Notes: generated by a model not told the origin, from the sequence alone. DNA of 64,000 nucleotides from Streptomyces sp. DH-12 (GCF_002899455.1 NZ_PPFB01000001.1:4440001-4504000), one strand, 5' to 3'; counted from the first letter of the stretch, positions 42,267-51,594 are shown. A program made the numbers and translations.

Positions 42267-44024
42267 ATGACTCAGCCGCCCAACCAGCCGCCTCAGGGCG
42301 GCTTCGGACCGCCGCAGGATCCGCCGCCGGGCGGTGGCTTCGGACCGCCGCAGACCCCGCCGCCCCCGCAGGACCGGCCGTCCGGCGCCCCGCAGCCCGG
42401 GTACGGCCACCCGCAGCAGCCTCCGCAGCAGCCCGGCCCCTACGCCTCCGGGCCGTACGGCCCGCCCGGCCCGTACGGACAGCCGCAGCAGCCGGGCCCG
42501 TACGGCCAGCAGCCCGGGTACGGCCACCCGCAGCAGCCCCAGTTCCCCGGCGCGCCCGGCACCCCGCCCGGCGGCGGCTCCCGCAACCCGTTCAAGGGCA
42601 AGCCGCTGCTCGTCGCCGCCGCCGCGGTGGCGGTCGCGCTGATCGTCGGCGGCACGGTGTGGGCCGTCTCCGGCGACGACGGGAAGAAGGAGCCGGTCGC
42701 CCAGAAGACCGACGACCCCGAGCCGGGCGAGCCCAGCGGCGCCCCGGTCAACCCGGGCGACGGCAGCGGCGACGGCGGCGAGGACCCGCAGGACCTCAAC
42801 GAGGGCCGTCGGGCGGGCGAGTCCAAGGTGCTCTGGTACAAGGAGGCGCCCGACGCCCCCGGTTCCGGCGCCGAGGCCCCCGGCCTGTGGGTCACCGGCA
42901 GGACCGCGGTCAAGGCGGCCTACAAGGACCTCTACGGGTACGACGTCACCGACGGCACGCCCGCCTGGGACACCCTCACCTTCCCGCACAAGATCTGCGC
43001 GGTCACCCCGCAGAAGACGGCCGACGACAAGATCGTCGTCGCGCACATGAGCAGCGGCGGCGACCGCGCCAAGTGCAACCAGCTCCAGCTCGTCGACCTC
43101 GCCACCGGCGAGAAGGGCTGGACCCAGGAGGTCGCCGACGGCGACCTGTTCGACACCGTGGTGTCCATCGAGATGTCCCTCACCGGCAACACGCTGATGG
43201 TGGGCCGCTCCCAGTCCGGCACGGCGTACGACGTGCGCTCCGGCAAGAAGCTGTTCGACTCCAAGCGGTACGGCGACGCCCCCTGCTTCCCGGCCGCGTT
43301 CGCGGGCGGCGAGCGACTGATCCAGGTCGCGTCCTGCGGCGCCGGCGGCGCCAACGCCCACGACGAGGTCCGCGAGCTCGACCCCGCCACCGGCAAGGCC
43401 AAGTGGACCTACCGGTACGCCAAGGGCTGGAGGGTCGAGCGCGCCTTCTCCGTCGACCCGCTGGTCGTCTACGCCACCAAGCAGGAGGAGGGCAGCGACA
43501 AGAAGTCGTGGAACATCGCCGCCTTCACCGCCGCCGGCAAGCTGCGCTCGCAGGTCTCCGTCGACGAGAAGTTCGACCCCGGCTGCGGCTGGGCCATCCT
43601 CGCGCGTGACCTCCAGGGCTGCGACGGCGTCGTCGTCGCGGGCGACACCCTCTACCTGCCGACCGCCGCGACCACCGGGGCCAACGAACTGGTCGCCATC
43701 AGCCTCGCCGACGGCAAGGAACTGTGGCGCGAGTCCTCCCCCGTGGAGGAGCCGATGGTCCCGGTGAAGGTGGAGAACGGCAGGCTGATCGCGTACGTCG
43801 AGCCGTCCTACGACGCCGGCGGCCGCGTCGTCGCCCTGCCGGTCAGCGGCGCGAGCCACGAGCCGGCCGTGCTGATGCAGAACCCGCAGGCGGTCGCCGA
43901 CATCGAGAACGGCTTCTTCAGCAAGGCGATCGACTGGGTCGACGGCCGCTTCTACCTGTCGACCACCCGGCTGACCGGCAATGACGACGCGAAGGAGAAG
44001 TTGATGCTCGCCTACGGCAAGTGA
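42267..44024 (+). CDS. Pro/Gln-rich membrane-anchored beta-propeller protein A
   Basis: A protein of 585 residues. The first ~108 residues are low-complexity Pro/Gln/Gly/Tyr sequence (repeats such as GPYGQPQQPGPYG). A single membrane helix follows at about 112-135, then a charged linker and an extracellular PQQ-type beta-propeller of about 400 residues with repeated blade signatures such as VTDGTPAWDT, DLATGEKGW, LDPATGKAKW and LADGKELW. The cytoplasmic Pro-rich tail resembles those of actinobacterial signalling and divisome proteins. It has no quinone-dehydrogenase catalytic residues that I can identify, so it is likely a sensor or scaffold. A close paralogue follows 66 bases downstream. Confidence 0.8.
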   Translation: MTQPPNQPPQGGFGPPQDPPPGGGFGPPQTPPPPQDRPSGAPQPGYGHPQQPPQQPGPYASGPYGPPGPYGQPQQPGPYGQQPGYGHPQQPQFPGAPGTPPGGGSRNPFKGKPLLVAAAAVAVALIVGGTVWAVSGDDGKKEPVAQKTDDPEPGEPSGAPVNPGDGSGDGGEDPQDLNEGRRAGESKVLWYKEAPDAPGSGAEAPGLWVTGRTAVKAAYKDLYGYDVTDGTPAWDTLTFPHKICAVTPQKTADDKIVVAHMSSGGDRAKCNQLQLVDLATGEKGWTQEVADGDLFDTVVSIEMSLTGNTLMVGRSQSGTAYDVRSGKKLFDSKRYGDAPCFPAAFAGGERLIQVASCGAGGANAHDEVRELDPATGKAKWTYRYAKGWRVERAFSVDPLVVYATKQEEGSDKKSWNIAAFTAAGKLRSQVSVDEKFDPGCGWAILARDLQGCDGVVVAGDTLYLPTAATTGANELVAISLADGKELWRESSPVEEPMVPVKVENGRLIAYVEPSYDAGGRVVALPVSGASHEPAVLMQNPQAVADIENGFFSKAIDWVDGRFYLSTTRLTGNDDAKEKLMLAYGK

Positions 44025-44090
44025 GGCCGTGAGCGCCGTCCACGTCACTTCCCCGCCGCCCGCCGTCCCCTTCCCCGAGGTACCCACGTC

Positions 44091-46082
44091 ATGACCCAGC
44101 CTCCCCCGCCGCCCCACCAGCCCCCGCAGCAGCCGGGGTTCGGGCCGCCGCAGGGACCGTCGGAGCCGCAGCAGCCGCCGCAGCAGCCGACGTCCCCGGC
44201 ACCCGCCACGCCGCCCGCTCCGCAGGCGCCTTCCGGGCAGCCGCCGCAGCAGCCGCCCGCGCAGCCGCCTGCCGGGCCTGATCTGACCAAGGCGCCCCAG
44301 CCGGGCTACGGCTACCCGCAGGCGCCGGGGACGCCGCCGCCCGCCGCCCCGCCGACGGCTCCGCAGGGGCCCGGCTACGGCTACCCGCAGCAGCCGCCCG
44401 CCGGTTACGGCTACCCCGCCCAGCAGCAGCCGCCCGCCGGTTACGGCTACCCCGCCCAGCAGCCCGGCCCGTACGGTCAGCCCGGCCCGTACGGCCCGCC
44501 CGGGCCCTACGGCCAGCCGCAGCAGCCGGGACCGTACGGGCAGCAGTCCCCGTACGTCCACGCGCAGCCGACCGTGCCGATGCAGGCGCAGGCCGGACAG
44601 CAGGGCGGCGGACGCAAGATCAACGCCCAGGTGGCCATCATCGTGTCGGCCGTCGTGGCGATCGCCCTGATCGTCGGCGCCGGCGTCTGGTACTCGTCCT
44701 CGTCCGGCAAGGACGACGACAGGCGGACCACCGCCGAGGGCGGCGACGGCAAGGGCGAGAAGGGCGACGGCCAGGGCGACGGCGGTTCCGGCGCCGGGGG
44801 CGCCACCTCCGGCGAGGCGGAGGAGAAGGCGCCGGCCGACACGGGCTCCAAGGTGCTGTTCCAGGTGCCCGCGCCCCAGGTGCCCAAGGGCGTCTCGAGC
44901 GTCCCCACCTCCGGTTCCTGGCTGACCGACACCGTCTACGCCAAGAGCGGGCTGTCGGAGATCACCGGCTACGACCGCAGGACCGGCACCAAGAAGTGGA
45001 CGCTGGACCTGCCCGGCCCGGTGTGCGCGGCGACCCCGCACCTCACCGAGGACGACAGGACGGCGATCGTCCACAAGCCGGCCATGCCGACCAAGCAGGA
45101 CCCCAAGTCCTGCACGCAGGTCGCACTGATCGACCTCGAGGCCGGCAAGACGGTGTGGACGAAGACCGCCAAGTCCGGCACCATGCCGGTCAGCTTCAAC
45201 AACGTGACGCTCAGCGGCGGCACCGTCGCGGCCGGCAGCACCAGCGGCGGCGCCGCCTGGGACATCGCCACCGGCCAGGAGCGGTGGGCGCCGAAGACGT
45301 CCGACGCCTGCTACGACTCCGGGTACGGCGGCGGCGCCAAGCTCGTCGCGGTCCGCCGGTGCGGCACGTACGACGAGCGCCAGCTGCACATCCAGGTCGT
45401 CGACCCCGCGTCGGGCGACGTCACCGCCGAGTACACGATGGACAAGGGCATCGAGTACGCGGCCGTCGTCTCCACCGACCCGCTGGTCGTGGCCGCCGAC
45501 GTCGGCGACAGCGCCGGTGACGGCAGCGGCATCTCCGACTTCTTCTCCGTCGACAACAGGACCGGCAAGCTGCGCGCCCGCATCTCCGCGCCGGGCGACG
45601 AGTTCGCCGCCCGCTGCGACGGCATCTACAAGCTGGAGAACTGCTCGGGCGTCACGGTCGGCAACGACCGGCTGTACATCGCGACCGAGGAGCACGACAG
45701 CGGCGGCGAGTCGTACAGCCAGACCAACGAGATCGTGGCCTTCGACCTGTCCACCGGCAAGCAGACCGGTCAGCGCGCCGACGCCGGCGACGACTACGAG
45801 ATCTACCCGCTGCGCATGGACGGCCCCAACGTGATCGCGTACAAGCGGCCGCCGTACGACAAGGGCGGGCAGATCGTCAGCATCGACGGCGGCTCCTTCA
45901 AGGAGACGCTCCTCATGGAGAACCCGTCGACGGAGGCGGTGCGCGACGTGGAGTCCCGCATGTCCCCGGACTACGCGGAGATCCTCTACGGGCAGGGAGG
46001 GCTGTACATGTCCTCCGTGTACGCGAGCGACTTCACGAGCCGCGACAAGGAGTACTCGGTGATCGCCTTCGGTACGGGCTGA
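44091..46082 (+). CDS. Pro/Gln-rich membrane-anchored beta-propeller protein B
   Basis: A protein of 663 residues built like its neighbour: a ~170-residue Pro/Gln/Tyr-rich cytoplasmic tail (GYGYPQ and GPYGQP repeats, including a 33-nt duplicated unit), one membrane helix at about 179-201, an acidic Gly-rich linker, then a propeller with blades such as YDRRTGTKKWTLDLPG, LEAGKTVWTK, IATGQERW and STGKQTGQ. Several Cys (for example PVCAATP, KSCTQV, DACYD, YKLENCSG) recur in the extracellular part and may form disulfides. The two genes are tandem duplicates and probably co-transcribed; a strong terminator closes the unit. The partner or ligand is unknown. Confidence 0.8.
   Translation: MTQPPPPPHQPPQQPGFGPPQGPSEPQQPPQQPTSPAPATPPAPQAPSGQPPQQPPAQPPAGPDLTKAPQPGYGYPQAPGTPPPAAPPTAPQGPGYGYPQQPPAGYGYPAQQQPPAGYGYPAQQPGPYGQPGPYGPPGPYGQPQQPGPYGQQSPYVHAQPTVPMQAQAGQQGGGRKINAQVAIIVSAVVAIALIVGAGVWYSSSSGKDDDRRTTAEGGDGKGEKGDGQGDGGSGAGGATSGEAEEKAPADTGSKVLFQVPAPQVPKGVSSVPTSGSWLTDTVYAKSGLSEITGYDRRTGTKKWTLDLPGPVCAATPHLTEDDRTAIVHKPAMPTKQDPKSCTQVALIDLEAGKTVWTKTAKSGTMPVSFNNVTLSGGTVAAGSTSGGAAWDIATGQERWAPKTSDACYDSGYGGGAKLVAVRRCGTYDERQLHIQVVDPASGDVTAEYTMDKGIEYAAVVSTDPLVVAADVGDSAGDGSGISDFFSVDNRTGKLRARISAPGDEFAARCDGIYKLENCSGVTVGNDRLYIATEEHDSGGESYSQTNEIVAFDLSTGKQTGQRADAGDDYEIYPLRMDGPNVIAYKRPPYDKGGQIVSIDGGSFKETLLMENPSTEAVRDVESRMSPDYAEILYGQGGLYMSSVYASDFTSRDKEYSVIAFGTG
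44388..44456 (+). repeat. 33-nt in-frame tandem repeat
   Basis: Two identical 33-base units (44388-44420 and 44424-44456) separated by one CAG codon encode QQPPAGYGYPA twice within the Pro-rich tail. Slippage at this site would change tail length without a frameshift. Confidence 0.8.
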
Positions 46083-46137
46083 TCGGTTCCGGCTGATCCT
46101 CTTCCGGGCCGACACGGCCCCGGACACGGCCACGACC

Positions 46138-46169
46138 ACGGCCCCGCCCCTGTTCAGGGGCGGGGCCGT
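46138..46169 (+). terminator. Terminator of the beta-propeller pair
   Basis: ACGGCCCCGCCCCT pairs with AGGGGCGGGGCCGT over 14 bp with loop GTTC, 55 bases after the second stop. Confidence 0.9.
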
Positions 46170-46337
46170 TCGCGTACCGCTCGTCACGCGTACCGCCCCT
46201 CGGACGCTCTTCGCCATCGAACACGGGAATTTCGGTGGTACCGGGCGATTCTCGCCGGTAGGGGGAGCGCGACGTCGAACAAGCGTGTAGCTTCCGGGGG
46301 CATCCGGGGGTGTGTTGTCTGGGGGGATGGTTGTCCG

Positions 46338-47009
46338 ATGGGAGTGCGGCTGATGGTGGTCGACGACCACCGACTGCTCGCCGAGGCGCTGGCGTCGGCG
46401 CTGAAGCTGCGAGGGCACAGGGTGCTGGCCGCGGCGGCGCCCGCGGCGGGGGCCGCGGATCTGGTGATCAGCAGGGCGCCGGAGGTCTGTCTGCTGGGGA
46501 CGGCGGCGCCGGCCGGGGCCGGGACGTTCGATCCGGTGGTGAAGATCAAGCGGGAGCGGCCGCAGGTGGCGGTCGTGGTGCTGGGGCCGGTGCCGTCGCC
46601 GCGGGGGATCGCGGCGGCGTTCGCGGCGGGGGCGTCGGGGTACGTCCGGCACGACGAGCGGATCGAGGGCGTCGAGCGGGCGATGCTGAAGGCGCGGGCG
46701 GGGGAGGCGGCGGTGGCGCCGGCGCTGTTGCAGGGGGCGTTCGGGGAGCTGCTGAACCCGGCGGCCCAGCCGGATGACGAGGGGGCCCGGTTGTTGCAGA
46801 TGCTGACGCCGAGGGAGGTGGAGGTGCTGGTGCGGGTCGCGGAGGGGGAGGACACGCGGCTGATCGCGGCGGGGATGGGGATCGCGCCGTCCACGGCGCG
46901 GACGCATGTGCAGCGGGTGCTGATGAAACTGGGCGTGGGCTCGAGGCTGGAAGCGGCGGCGCTGGCCGCTCGCACGGGGCTCCTCGAGCGTGCGTCGTCA
47001 CGGCCGTGA
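46338..47009 (+). CDS. Orphan LuxR-type response regulator lacking the phospho-Asp
   Basis: A protein of 223 residues. The N-terminal half follows a receiver domain: VVDDHRLLAEAL with the paired acidic residues at 9-10, and GPVPSPRGIAAAFAAGASGYVRHD at the usual Lys-switch region. The phospho-acceptor site, normally LLD near residue 54, reads CLLGTAAP, so Asp is replaced by Gly. The C-terminal LuxR helix-turn-helix (LTPREVEVLVRVAEGEDTRLIAAGMGIAPSTARTHVQRVLMKLG) is intact. No histidine kinase is nearby. It is probably phosphorylation-independent, controlled by level or ligand. Codon bias seems slightly different from its neighbours (many GGG/GCG). Confidence 0.88.
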   Translation: MGVRLMVVDDHRLLAEALASALKLRGHRVLAAAAPAAGAADLVISRAPEVCLLGTAAPAGAGTFDPVVKIKRERPQVAVVVLGPVPSPRGIAAAFAAGASGYVRHDERIEGVERAMLKARAGEAAVAPALLQGAFGELLNPAAQPDDEGARLLQMLTPREVEVLVRVAEGEDTRLIAAGMGIAPSTARTHVQRVLMKLGVGSRLEAAALAARTGLLERASSRP

Positions 47010-47347
47010 GGGGTCGCTGACGGTTGCGGGACAGCGTCCCGCCCGGTGGGGCGGCGAGGTCCGGCGTCCGCGGCGCAGGGTCGCGGTCCGACGGGGGCGG
47101 GCACCGCGTCCACGGCCGGCGGGTGGAGCGGGGCCGCGACGGGGGCGGTCGTCCTCGGCCTGGCGCGAGAGTGCGTGCTGGTCAGGCGTGGGGCGAGGAC
47201 GCGCCGGCCGCTGCGGGCGCCCACCCCACCCCGTCCGCTCCCCGCCGTACGCGGCTGCACCCCGCCCGCGCCGGGTGGTGCAGAGGCGCACGGGGTGCGC
47301 GCCCCCCGTCGGTCGAGGGCGCACACCCCGTGCGGGGGAGGGGTGGG
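47010..47347. terminator. Gene-free gap with convergent terminator at 47288-47333
   Basis: No supported gene lies in this 338-base gap. Near its right end GCACGGGGTGCGC pairs with GCGCACACCCCGTGC (one 2-base bulge) to form a long hairpin between the response-regulator gene and the leftward symporter operon; it can serve both. Confidence 0.65.
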
Positions 47348-47668
47348 TCAGTGGGCGGACGTGTCCTGGTCGTCCGGGACCGTGTCCGGGGGCGGCGGCG
47401 CCGTGGGGCGGAGCCAGAGCCACAGGAGGAACAGGAGGCCGAGGATCAGCATCCCCAGCCCCGTCCAGAGGTTGATGTTGACCCCCTCCGCCTTGTCGAT
47501 GTCGGCGTCCGACGCGGTGAATCCGGCGATCATCACGATCACCCCGTACACCACGAACAACCCACCGATGATCCGCCGGATGTCGAACAACCGGGCGGCC
47601 GTCGCGGACTTGGTCTCCAGCTCGGTGATCTCCTTCTGGAGATCGGCCTCGGAGTAGTGATCGGACAT
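47348..47668 (-). CDS. Small two-helix membrane protein linked to the symporter
   Basis: A protein of 106 residues starting at ATG 47668, 21 bases after the symporter stop. A charged N-terminal helix (EADLQKEITELETKSATAARLFDIRR) is followed by two membrane helices (about 33-50, IGGLFVVYGVIVMIAGF, and 67-86, LWTGLGMLILGLLFLLWLWL) and a Pro/Asp-rich tail. It is probably co-transcribed with the symporter and could be an accessory subunit; the family is otherwise unknown to me. Confidence 0.75.
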   Translation of the reverse strand: MSDHYSEADLQKEITELETKSATAARLFDIRRIIGGLFVVYGVIVMIAGFTASDADIDKAEGVNINLWTGLGMLILGLLFLLWLWLRPTAPPPPDTVPDDQDTSAH

Positions 47669-47689
47669 GCTCTCTCAATCCTCCCGCGG

Positions 47690-49369
47690 TCAGAACGAGA
47701 ACGGGATGTAGCAGGCGGCAGCCAGGATCACCGCGCCCCAGCCCAGCAGCGCCGGCTTGCGGTACCACGCGTCGTCGCCCTCCGCGGGCGGCTCCGCCAT
47801 GCCGGGCGAGCGGGTGCCGTACACCAGGCCCTGCAGCTCGGCCTGCGGCTTGGGCGCCGTGAACAGCGACACCGCGACCATGACCACCGCGCCCGCCACG
47901 AAGCCCGCGATCGCGGAGACGAAGTTGGCGCCCTGGTCGGTGGGGATGTCGATGATGCCCTGCTCGTAGATGACGAAGTAGTTGACCATCGCGGCGGTGG
48001 TGCCGGCGAGCAGGCCCCAGAAGCCGGACTTCATGGACGCGCGCTTCCAGAACATGCCGATGATGAAGACGACGAACATCGGCACGTTGAAGAAGGAGAA
48101 CAGCGTCTGGAGGTAGGCCATGATGTTGGAGAAGGAGCTGGCCAGGAACGCCGTGCCGATCGAGGCCAGGACGCCGATCGCGGTGATCAGGCGGCCGAAG
48201 CGGACGTAGTACGCGTCCTCGCGGCCCTTCACCACGTACTTCGCCCAGATGTCGGCGGTGAAGACGGTGTTGAAGGAGGAGACGTTCGCCGCCATGCCCG
48301 CCATGAACGCGGCCAGCAGACCGGTCACGGCGATGCCGAGCACGCCGTTGGGCAGGAACTGCTGCATCAGGTAGGGGATCGCGTCGTTGTACTGCAGGTC
48401 CGAGCCGGCGGTGCCGATCCGGGGGACCAGCACGGCGGCGACCAGACCGGGGATCATCACCAGGAAGACGATGAAGATCTTCGGGAACGCGGCGATCAGC
48501 GGGGTGCGCTGGGCCGCCGAGAGGTTCTTCGCGGACAGCGCGCGCTGCACCTCGGCGAAGTTGGTCGTCCAGTAGCCGAAGGACAGGACGAAGCCGAGAC
48601 CGAGGACGATGGTCAGCCAGTTGGCGCCGAGCGGGTTGTCGCTGCCGATGCCGGTCCCGCCCCAGGAGGTCATGAAGTCCGCGCCGCGTGACTGCGTGAG
48701 GGAGTCGGACAGGCCGTCCCAGCCGCCGACGCTCTTCAGGCTGAGCACGGTGATCGGGATGAGCGCGGCGAGGATGACGAAGAACTGCAGGACCTCGTTG
48801 TAGATGGCCGAGGAGAGGCCGCCGAGGGTGATGTAGGCGAGGACGAAGAAGCCGGCGACGACGATGGACACCCACTGGGGCCAGCCCAGCAGGGCCTCGA
48901 CGACGATGGCGAGCGCGTAGAGGTTCACCCCGGCGATCAGGATGGCGGCGGCCGCGAAGAGGACCGCGCTGAGCAGGTGGGCCGCCTTGTCGAAGCGCAG
49001 CAGCAGGAACTCGGGGACCGAGCGGACCTTGCTGCCGTAGTAGAAGGGCATCATCACCAGGCCCAGGAAGACCATGGCGGGGATGGCGCCGATCCAGTAC
49101 CAGTGCGTGGTGTAGACGCCGTACTGCGCGCTGTTCGCGGCCATGCCGAGGATCTCGGTGGCGCCCAGGTTGGCGGCGATGAACGCGAGCCCGGTGATCC
49201 ACGCGGGCAGGGAGCGGCCGGAGAGGAAGAAGTCCAGGCTGGTCTTGACCGAGCGGCGGGCGGCGAAGCCGATGCCCAGCACGACGACGAAGTAGATCCC
49301 GAGGATCGTGTAGTCCAGCCAGTTGGTGGGGAGCCGAAGCTCCGCGGCCAGGTATGTGGGGGTATGCAT
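47690..49369 (-). CDS. Sodium:solute symporter (SSS family), probably for galactose/glucose
   Basis: A protein of 559 residues with about 14 membrane helices. SSS features: FAARRSVKTSLDFFLSGRSLPAWITGLAFIAANLGATEILGMAA (helix 1-2 sodium/substrate region), GGLSSAIYNEVLQFF, FGYWTTNFAEVQRALSAKN and MAGMAANVSSFNTVFTADIWAKY. It is most like the SglT-type sugar branch, and the divergent gene is galT, so galactose is the likely substrate. ATG 49369 has little ribosome-binding site and lies in the perfect palindrome GTATGCATAC (49362-49371). The shared spacer with galT carries a 21-bp inverted repeat. Confidence 0.9.
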   Translation of the reverse strand: MHTPTYLAAELRLPTNWLDYTILGIYFVVVLGIGFAARRSVKTSLDFFLSGRSLPAWITGLAFIAANLGATEILGMAANSAQYGVYTTHWYWIGAIPAMVFLGLVMMPFYYGSKVRSVPEFLLLRFDKAAHLLSAVLFAAAAILIAGVNLYALAIVVEALLGWPQWVSIVVAGFFVLAYITLGGLSSAIYNEVLQFFVILAALIPITVLSLKSVGGWDGLSDSLTQSRGADFMTSWGGTGIGSDNPLGANWLTIVLGLGFVLSFGYWTTNFAEVQRALSAKNLSAAQRTPLIAAFPKIFIVFLVMIPGLVAAVLVPRIGTAGSDLQYNDAIPYLMQQFLPNGVLGIAVTGLLAAFMAGMAANVSSFNTVFTADIWAKYVVKGREDAYYVRFGRLITAIGVLASIGTAFLASSFSNIMAYLQTLFSFFNVPMFVVFIIGMFWKRASMKSGFWGLLAGTTAAMVNYFVIYEQGIIDIPTDQGANFVSAIAGFVAGAVVMVAVSLFTAPKPQAELQGLVYGTRSPGMAEPPAEGDDAWYRKPALLGWGAVILAAACYIPFSF

Positions 49370-49405
49370 ACGCACTCGCTTCGTTCGCGAACTGATCCGA
49401 CGCGG

Positions 49406-49438
49406 AAGATACGCCTCCGTGTTCAATGACTGAACACG
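49406..49438. promoter_or_regulatory. Symporter promoter with 8-bp-arm operator
   Basis: Reading leftwards, TTCAGT, a 17-base spacer and TATCTT (49406-49411) form a promoter for the symporter. The -35 box lies inside the perfect inverted repeat CGTGTTCA-ATGAC-TGAACACG (49418-49438). It stands between the symporter and gal operon and could control both. Confidence 0.6.
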
Positions 49439-49475
49439 TTCCTGCACGTTCTTTGTTTGATCGTGATGAGACCGC

Positions 49476-49503
49476 TTGCTGGTGGGTTGTGATGTGTTAT
49501 GTT
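49476..49503 (+). promoter_or_regulatory. Promoter of the galTEK operon
   Basis: TTGCTG (49476-49481), a 16-base spacer and TATGTT (49498-49503). The leader would be about 35 bases and contains GGAGGAG before galT. Confidence 0.55.
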
Positions 49504-49544
49504 CGATTGTGTTGGGTGATTGGCGGGTGCGGAGGAGTGCCACA

Positions 49545-50606
49545 GTGAAGAAGACCTCGACCCGGCTGGCCGACGGGCGTGAGCTCATCTACTACGACCT
49601 CGCCGACGACACCGTGCGCGACGCGGTCGACCGCCGTCCGCTGGACGCCACCGTGACCACGTCCGAGATCCGCCGTGACGAGCTGCTGGGCGACTGCGTC
49701 GCCATCGCCTCGCACCGGCAGGGCCGTACGTATCACCCGCCGGCCGACGAGTGCCCGCTGTGCCCGTCGGAGGGCGACCGGCTGAGCGAGATCCCCGACT
49801 CGTCGTACGACGTGGTGGTCTTCGAGAACCGCTTCCCCTCGCTCGCCGGCGACTCCGGCCGCTGCGAGGTCGTGTGCTTCACCTCCGACCACCACGCCTC
49901 CTTCGCCGGTCTGAGCGAACGGCAGGCGCGACTGGTGCTGGACGCCTGGACGGACCGCACGGCCGAGCTGTCGCATCTGCCCTCCGTTGAACAGGTGTTC
50001 TGCTTCGAGAACCGGGGGGCCGAGATCGGGGTCACCCTCCAGCACCCGCACGGGCAGATCTACGCCTACCCCTTCACCACCCCCCGCACCGCCCTGATGC
50101 TGCGCCAAGTGGCGGCACACAAGGAGGCGACCGGCGGAGAGAACCTGTTCGACGCCGTGGTCGAGCGGGAACGCGCCGGCGAGCGTGTCGTCCTTGAGGG
50201 TGAACACTGGGTGGCGTTCGTGCCGTACGCGGCGCACTGGCCGTACGAGGTCCACCTGTACCCCAGGCGCAGGGTGCCCGACCTGCTGGGACTGGGTGAG
50301 GCGGCGCGCGCGGAGTTCCCCCGGATGTACCTGGAACTGCTGAGGCGCTTCGACCGGATCTTCGGGGAGAACGAGCCGCCCACGCCGTACATCGCCGCCT
50401 GGCACCAGGCGCCGTTCGGCCCGCCGGCGGAGTCCGCCGGCGTCACGCGCGACGACTTCGCCCTGCACCTGGAGCTTTTCACCATCCGCCGTACGTCCGG
50501 CAAGCTGAAGTTCCTCGCGGGCTCCGAGTCCGGCATGAACGTGTTCATCAATGACGTGCCGCCGGAGCGCGCGGCCGAGCGACTGCGGGAGGTAGCGAGT
50601 TCATGA
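49545..50606 (+). CDS. galT: Galactose-1-phosphate uridylyltransferase
   Basis: A protein of 353 residues. GalT swaps UMP between UDP-glucose and galactose-1-phosphate. The active-site HPH triad is in TLQHPHGQIYAYPF, and zinc-type ligands include CPLCPS and the His in SDHHASF. The C-terminal half repeats the HIT fold (PYAAHWPYEVHLYPRR). GTG 49545 follows GGAGGAG by 7 bases. The stop overlaps the galE start as ATGA. The first gene of the Leloir operon galT-galE-galK. Confidence 0.93.
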   Translation: MKKTSTRLADGRELIYYDLADDTVRDAVDRRPLDATVTTSEIRRDELLGDCVAIASHRQGRTYHPPADECPLCPSEGDRLSEIPDSSYDVVVFENRFPSLAGDSGRCEVVCFTSDHHASFAGLSERQARLVLDAWTDRTAELSHLPSVEQVFCFENRGAEIGVTLQHPHGQIYAYPFTTPRTALMLRQVAAHKEATGGENLFDAVVERERAGERVVLEGEHWVAFVPYAAHWPYEVHLYPRRRVPDLLGLGEAARAEFPRMYLELLRRFDRIFGENEPPTPYIAAWHQAPFGPPAESAGVTRDDFALHLELFTIRRTSGKLKFLAGSESGMNVFINDVPPERAAERLREVASS

Positions 50607-51594
50607 GCGGGAAGTACCTGGTCACCGGGGGCGCCGGTTACGTCGGCAGCGTCGTCGCCCAGCATCTGGTCGAGGCCGGTCACGAGGTCGTCGTGCTCGA
50701 CAACCTCTCCACCGGCTTCCGCGAGGGCGTCCCCGCGGACGCCGCCTTCATCGAGGGCGACATCCGCGACGCCGCCAAGTGGCTGGACCCCTCCTACGAC
50801 GGCGTGCTGCACTTCGCCGCCTTCTCCCAGGTCGGCGAGTCCGTGCAGAAGCCCGAGAAGTACTGGGACAACAACGTCGGCGGCACCATGGCGCTGCTCG
50901 GCGCGATGCGCGAGGCCGGCGTGCGCCGCCTGGTGTTCTCCTCCACGGCCGCCACGTACGGCGAGCCCGAGCAGGTCCCGATCCTGGAGACCGCCCCCAC
51001 CCGTCCCACCAGCCCCTACGGCGCCTCCAAGCTCGCCGTCGACCACATGATCACCGGCGAGGCGCAGGCCCACGGACTCGGCGCGGTCTCCCTGCGCTAC
51101 TTCAACGTCGCCGGCGCCTACGGCGCCTACGGCGAGCGCCACGACCCCGAGTCGCACCTCATCCCCCTGGTGCTCCAGGTCGCCCAGGGCCGGCGCGAGG
51201 CGATCTCCGTCTACGGCGACGACTACCCGACGCCCGACGGCACCTGCGTCCGCGACTACATCCACGTCGCCGACCTGGCCGAGGCCCACCTGCTCGCGCT
51301 GAAGGCGGCCACGCCCGGCGAGCACCTGGTGTGCAACCTCGGCAACGGCAACGGCTTCTCCGTCCGCGAGGTCATCGAGACCGTCCGCAAGGTCACCGGG
51401 CACCCGATCCCCGAGGCCGTCGCACCCCGCCGGGGCGGCGACCCCGCGGTCCTGGTGGCGTCCGCCGCCACGGCCCGCGAGAAGCTCGGCTGGAACCCGT
51501 CACGCGCGAACCTCGAGGGGATCGTCGCGGACGCGTGGCAGTTCGCGCAGCGGCGCGGCGACCAGAAGGCAACGAAGGGTCAGGGGTCCAGGGC

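Noticed and set aside
44388..44456. CRISPR-like repeat array
   Set aside because: Only two units, separated by one codon and in frame within a coding region; a slippage repeat. No CRISPR array or cas gene was found anywhere in the window.
42105..46907. 1600-residue open frame on the minus strand opposite the beta-propeller genes
   Set aside because: It is a GC-rich shadow. Its translation is an Arg/Gly/Ala/Leu-rich string with no domains, and the plus-strand genes have membrane helices, blades and good starts.
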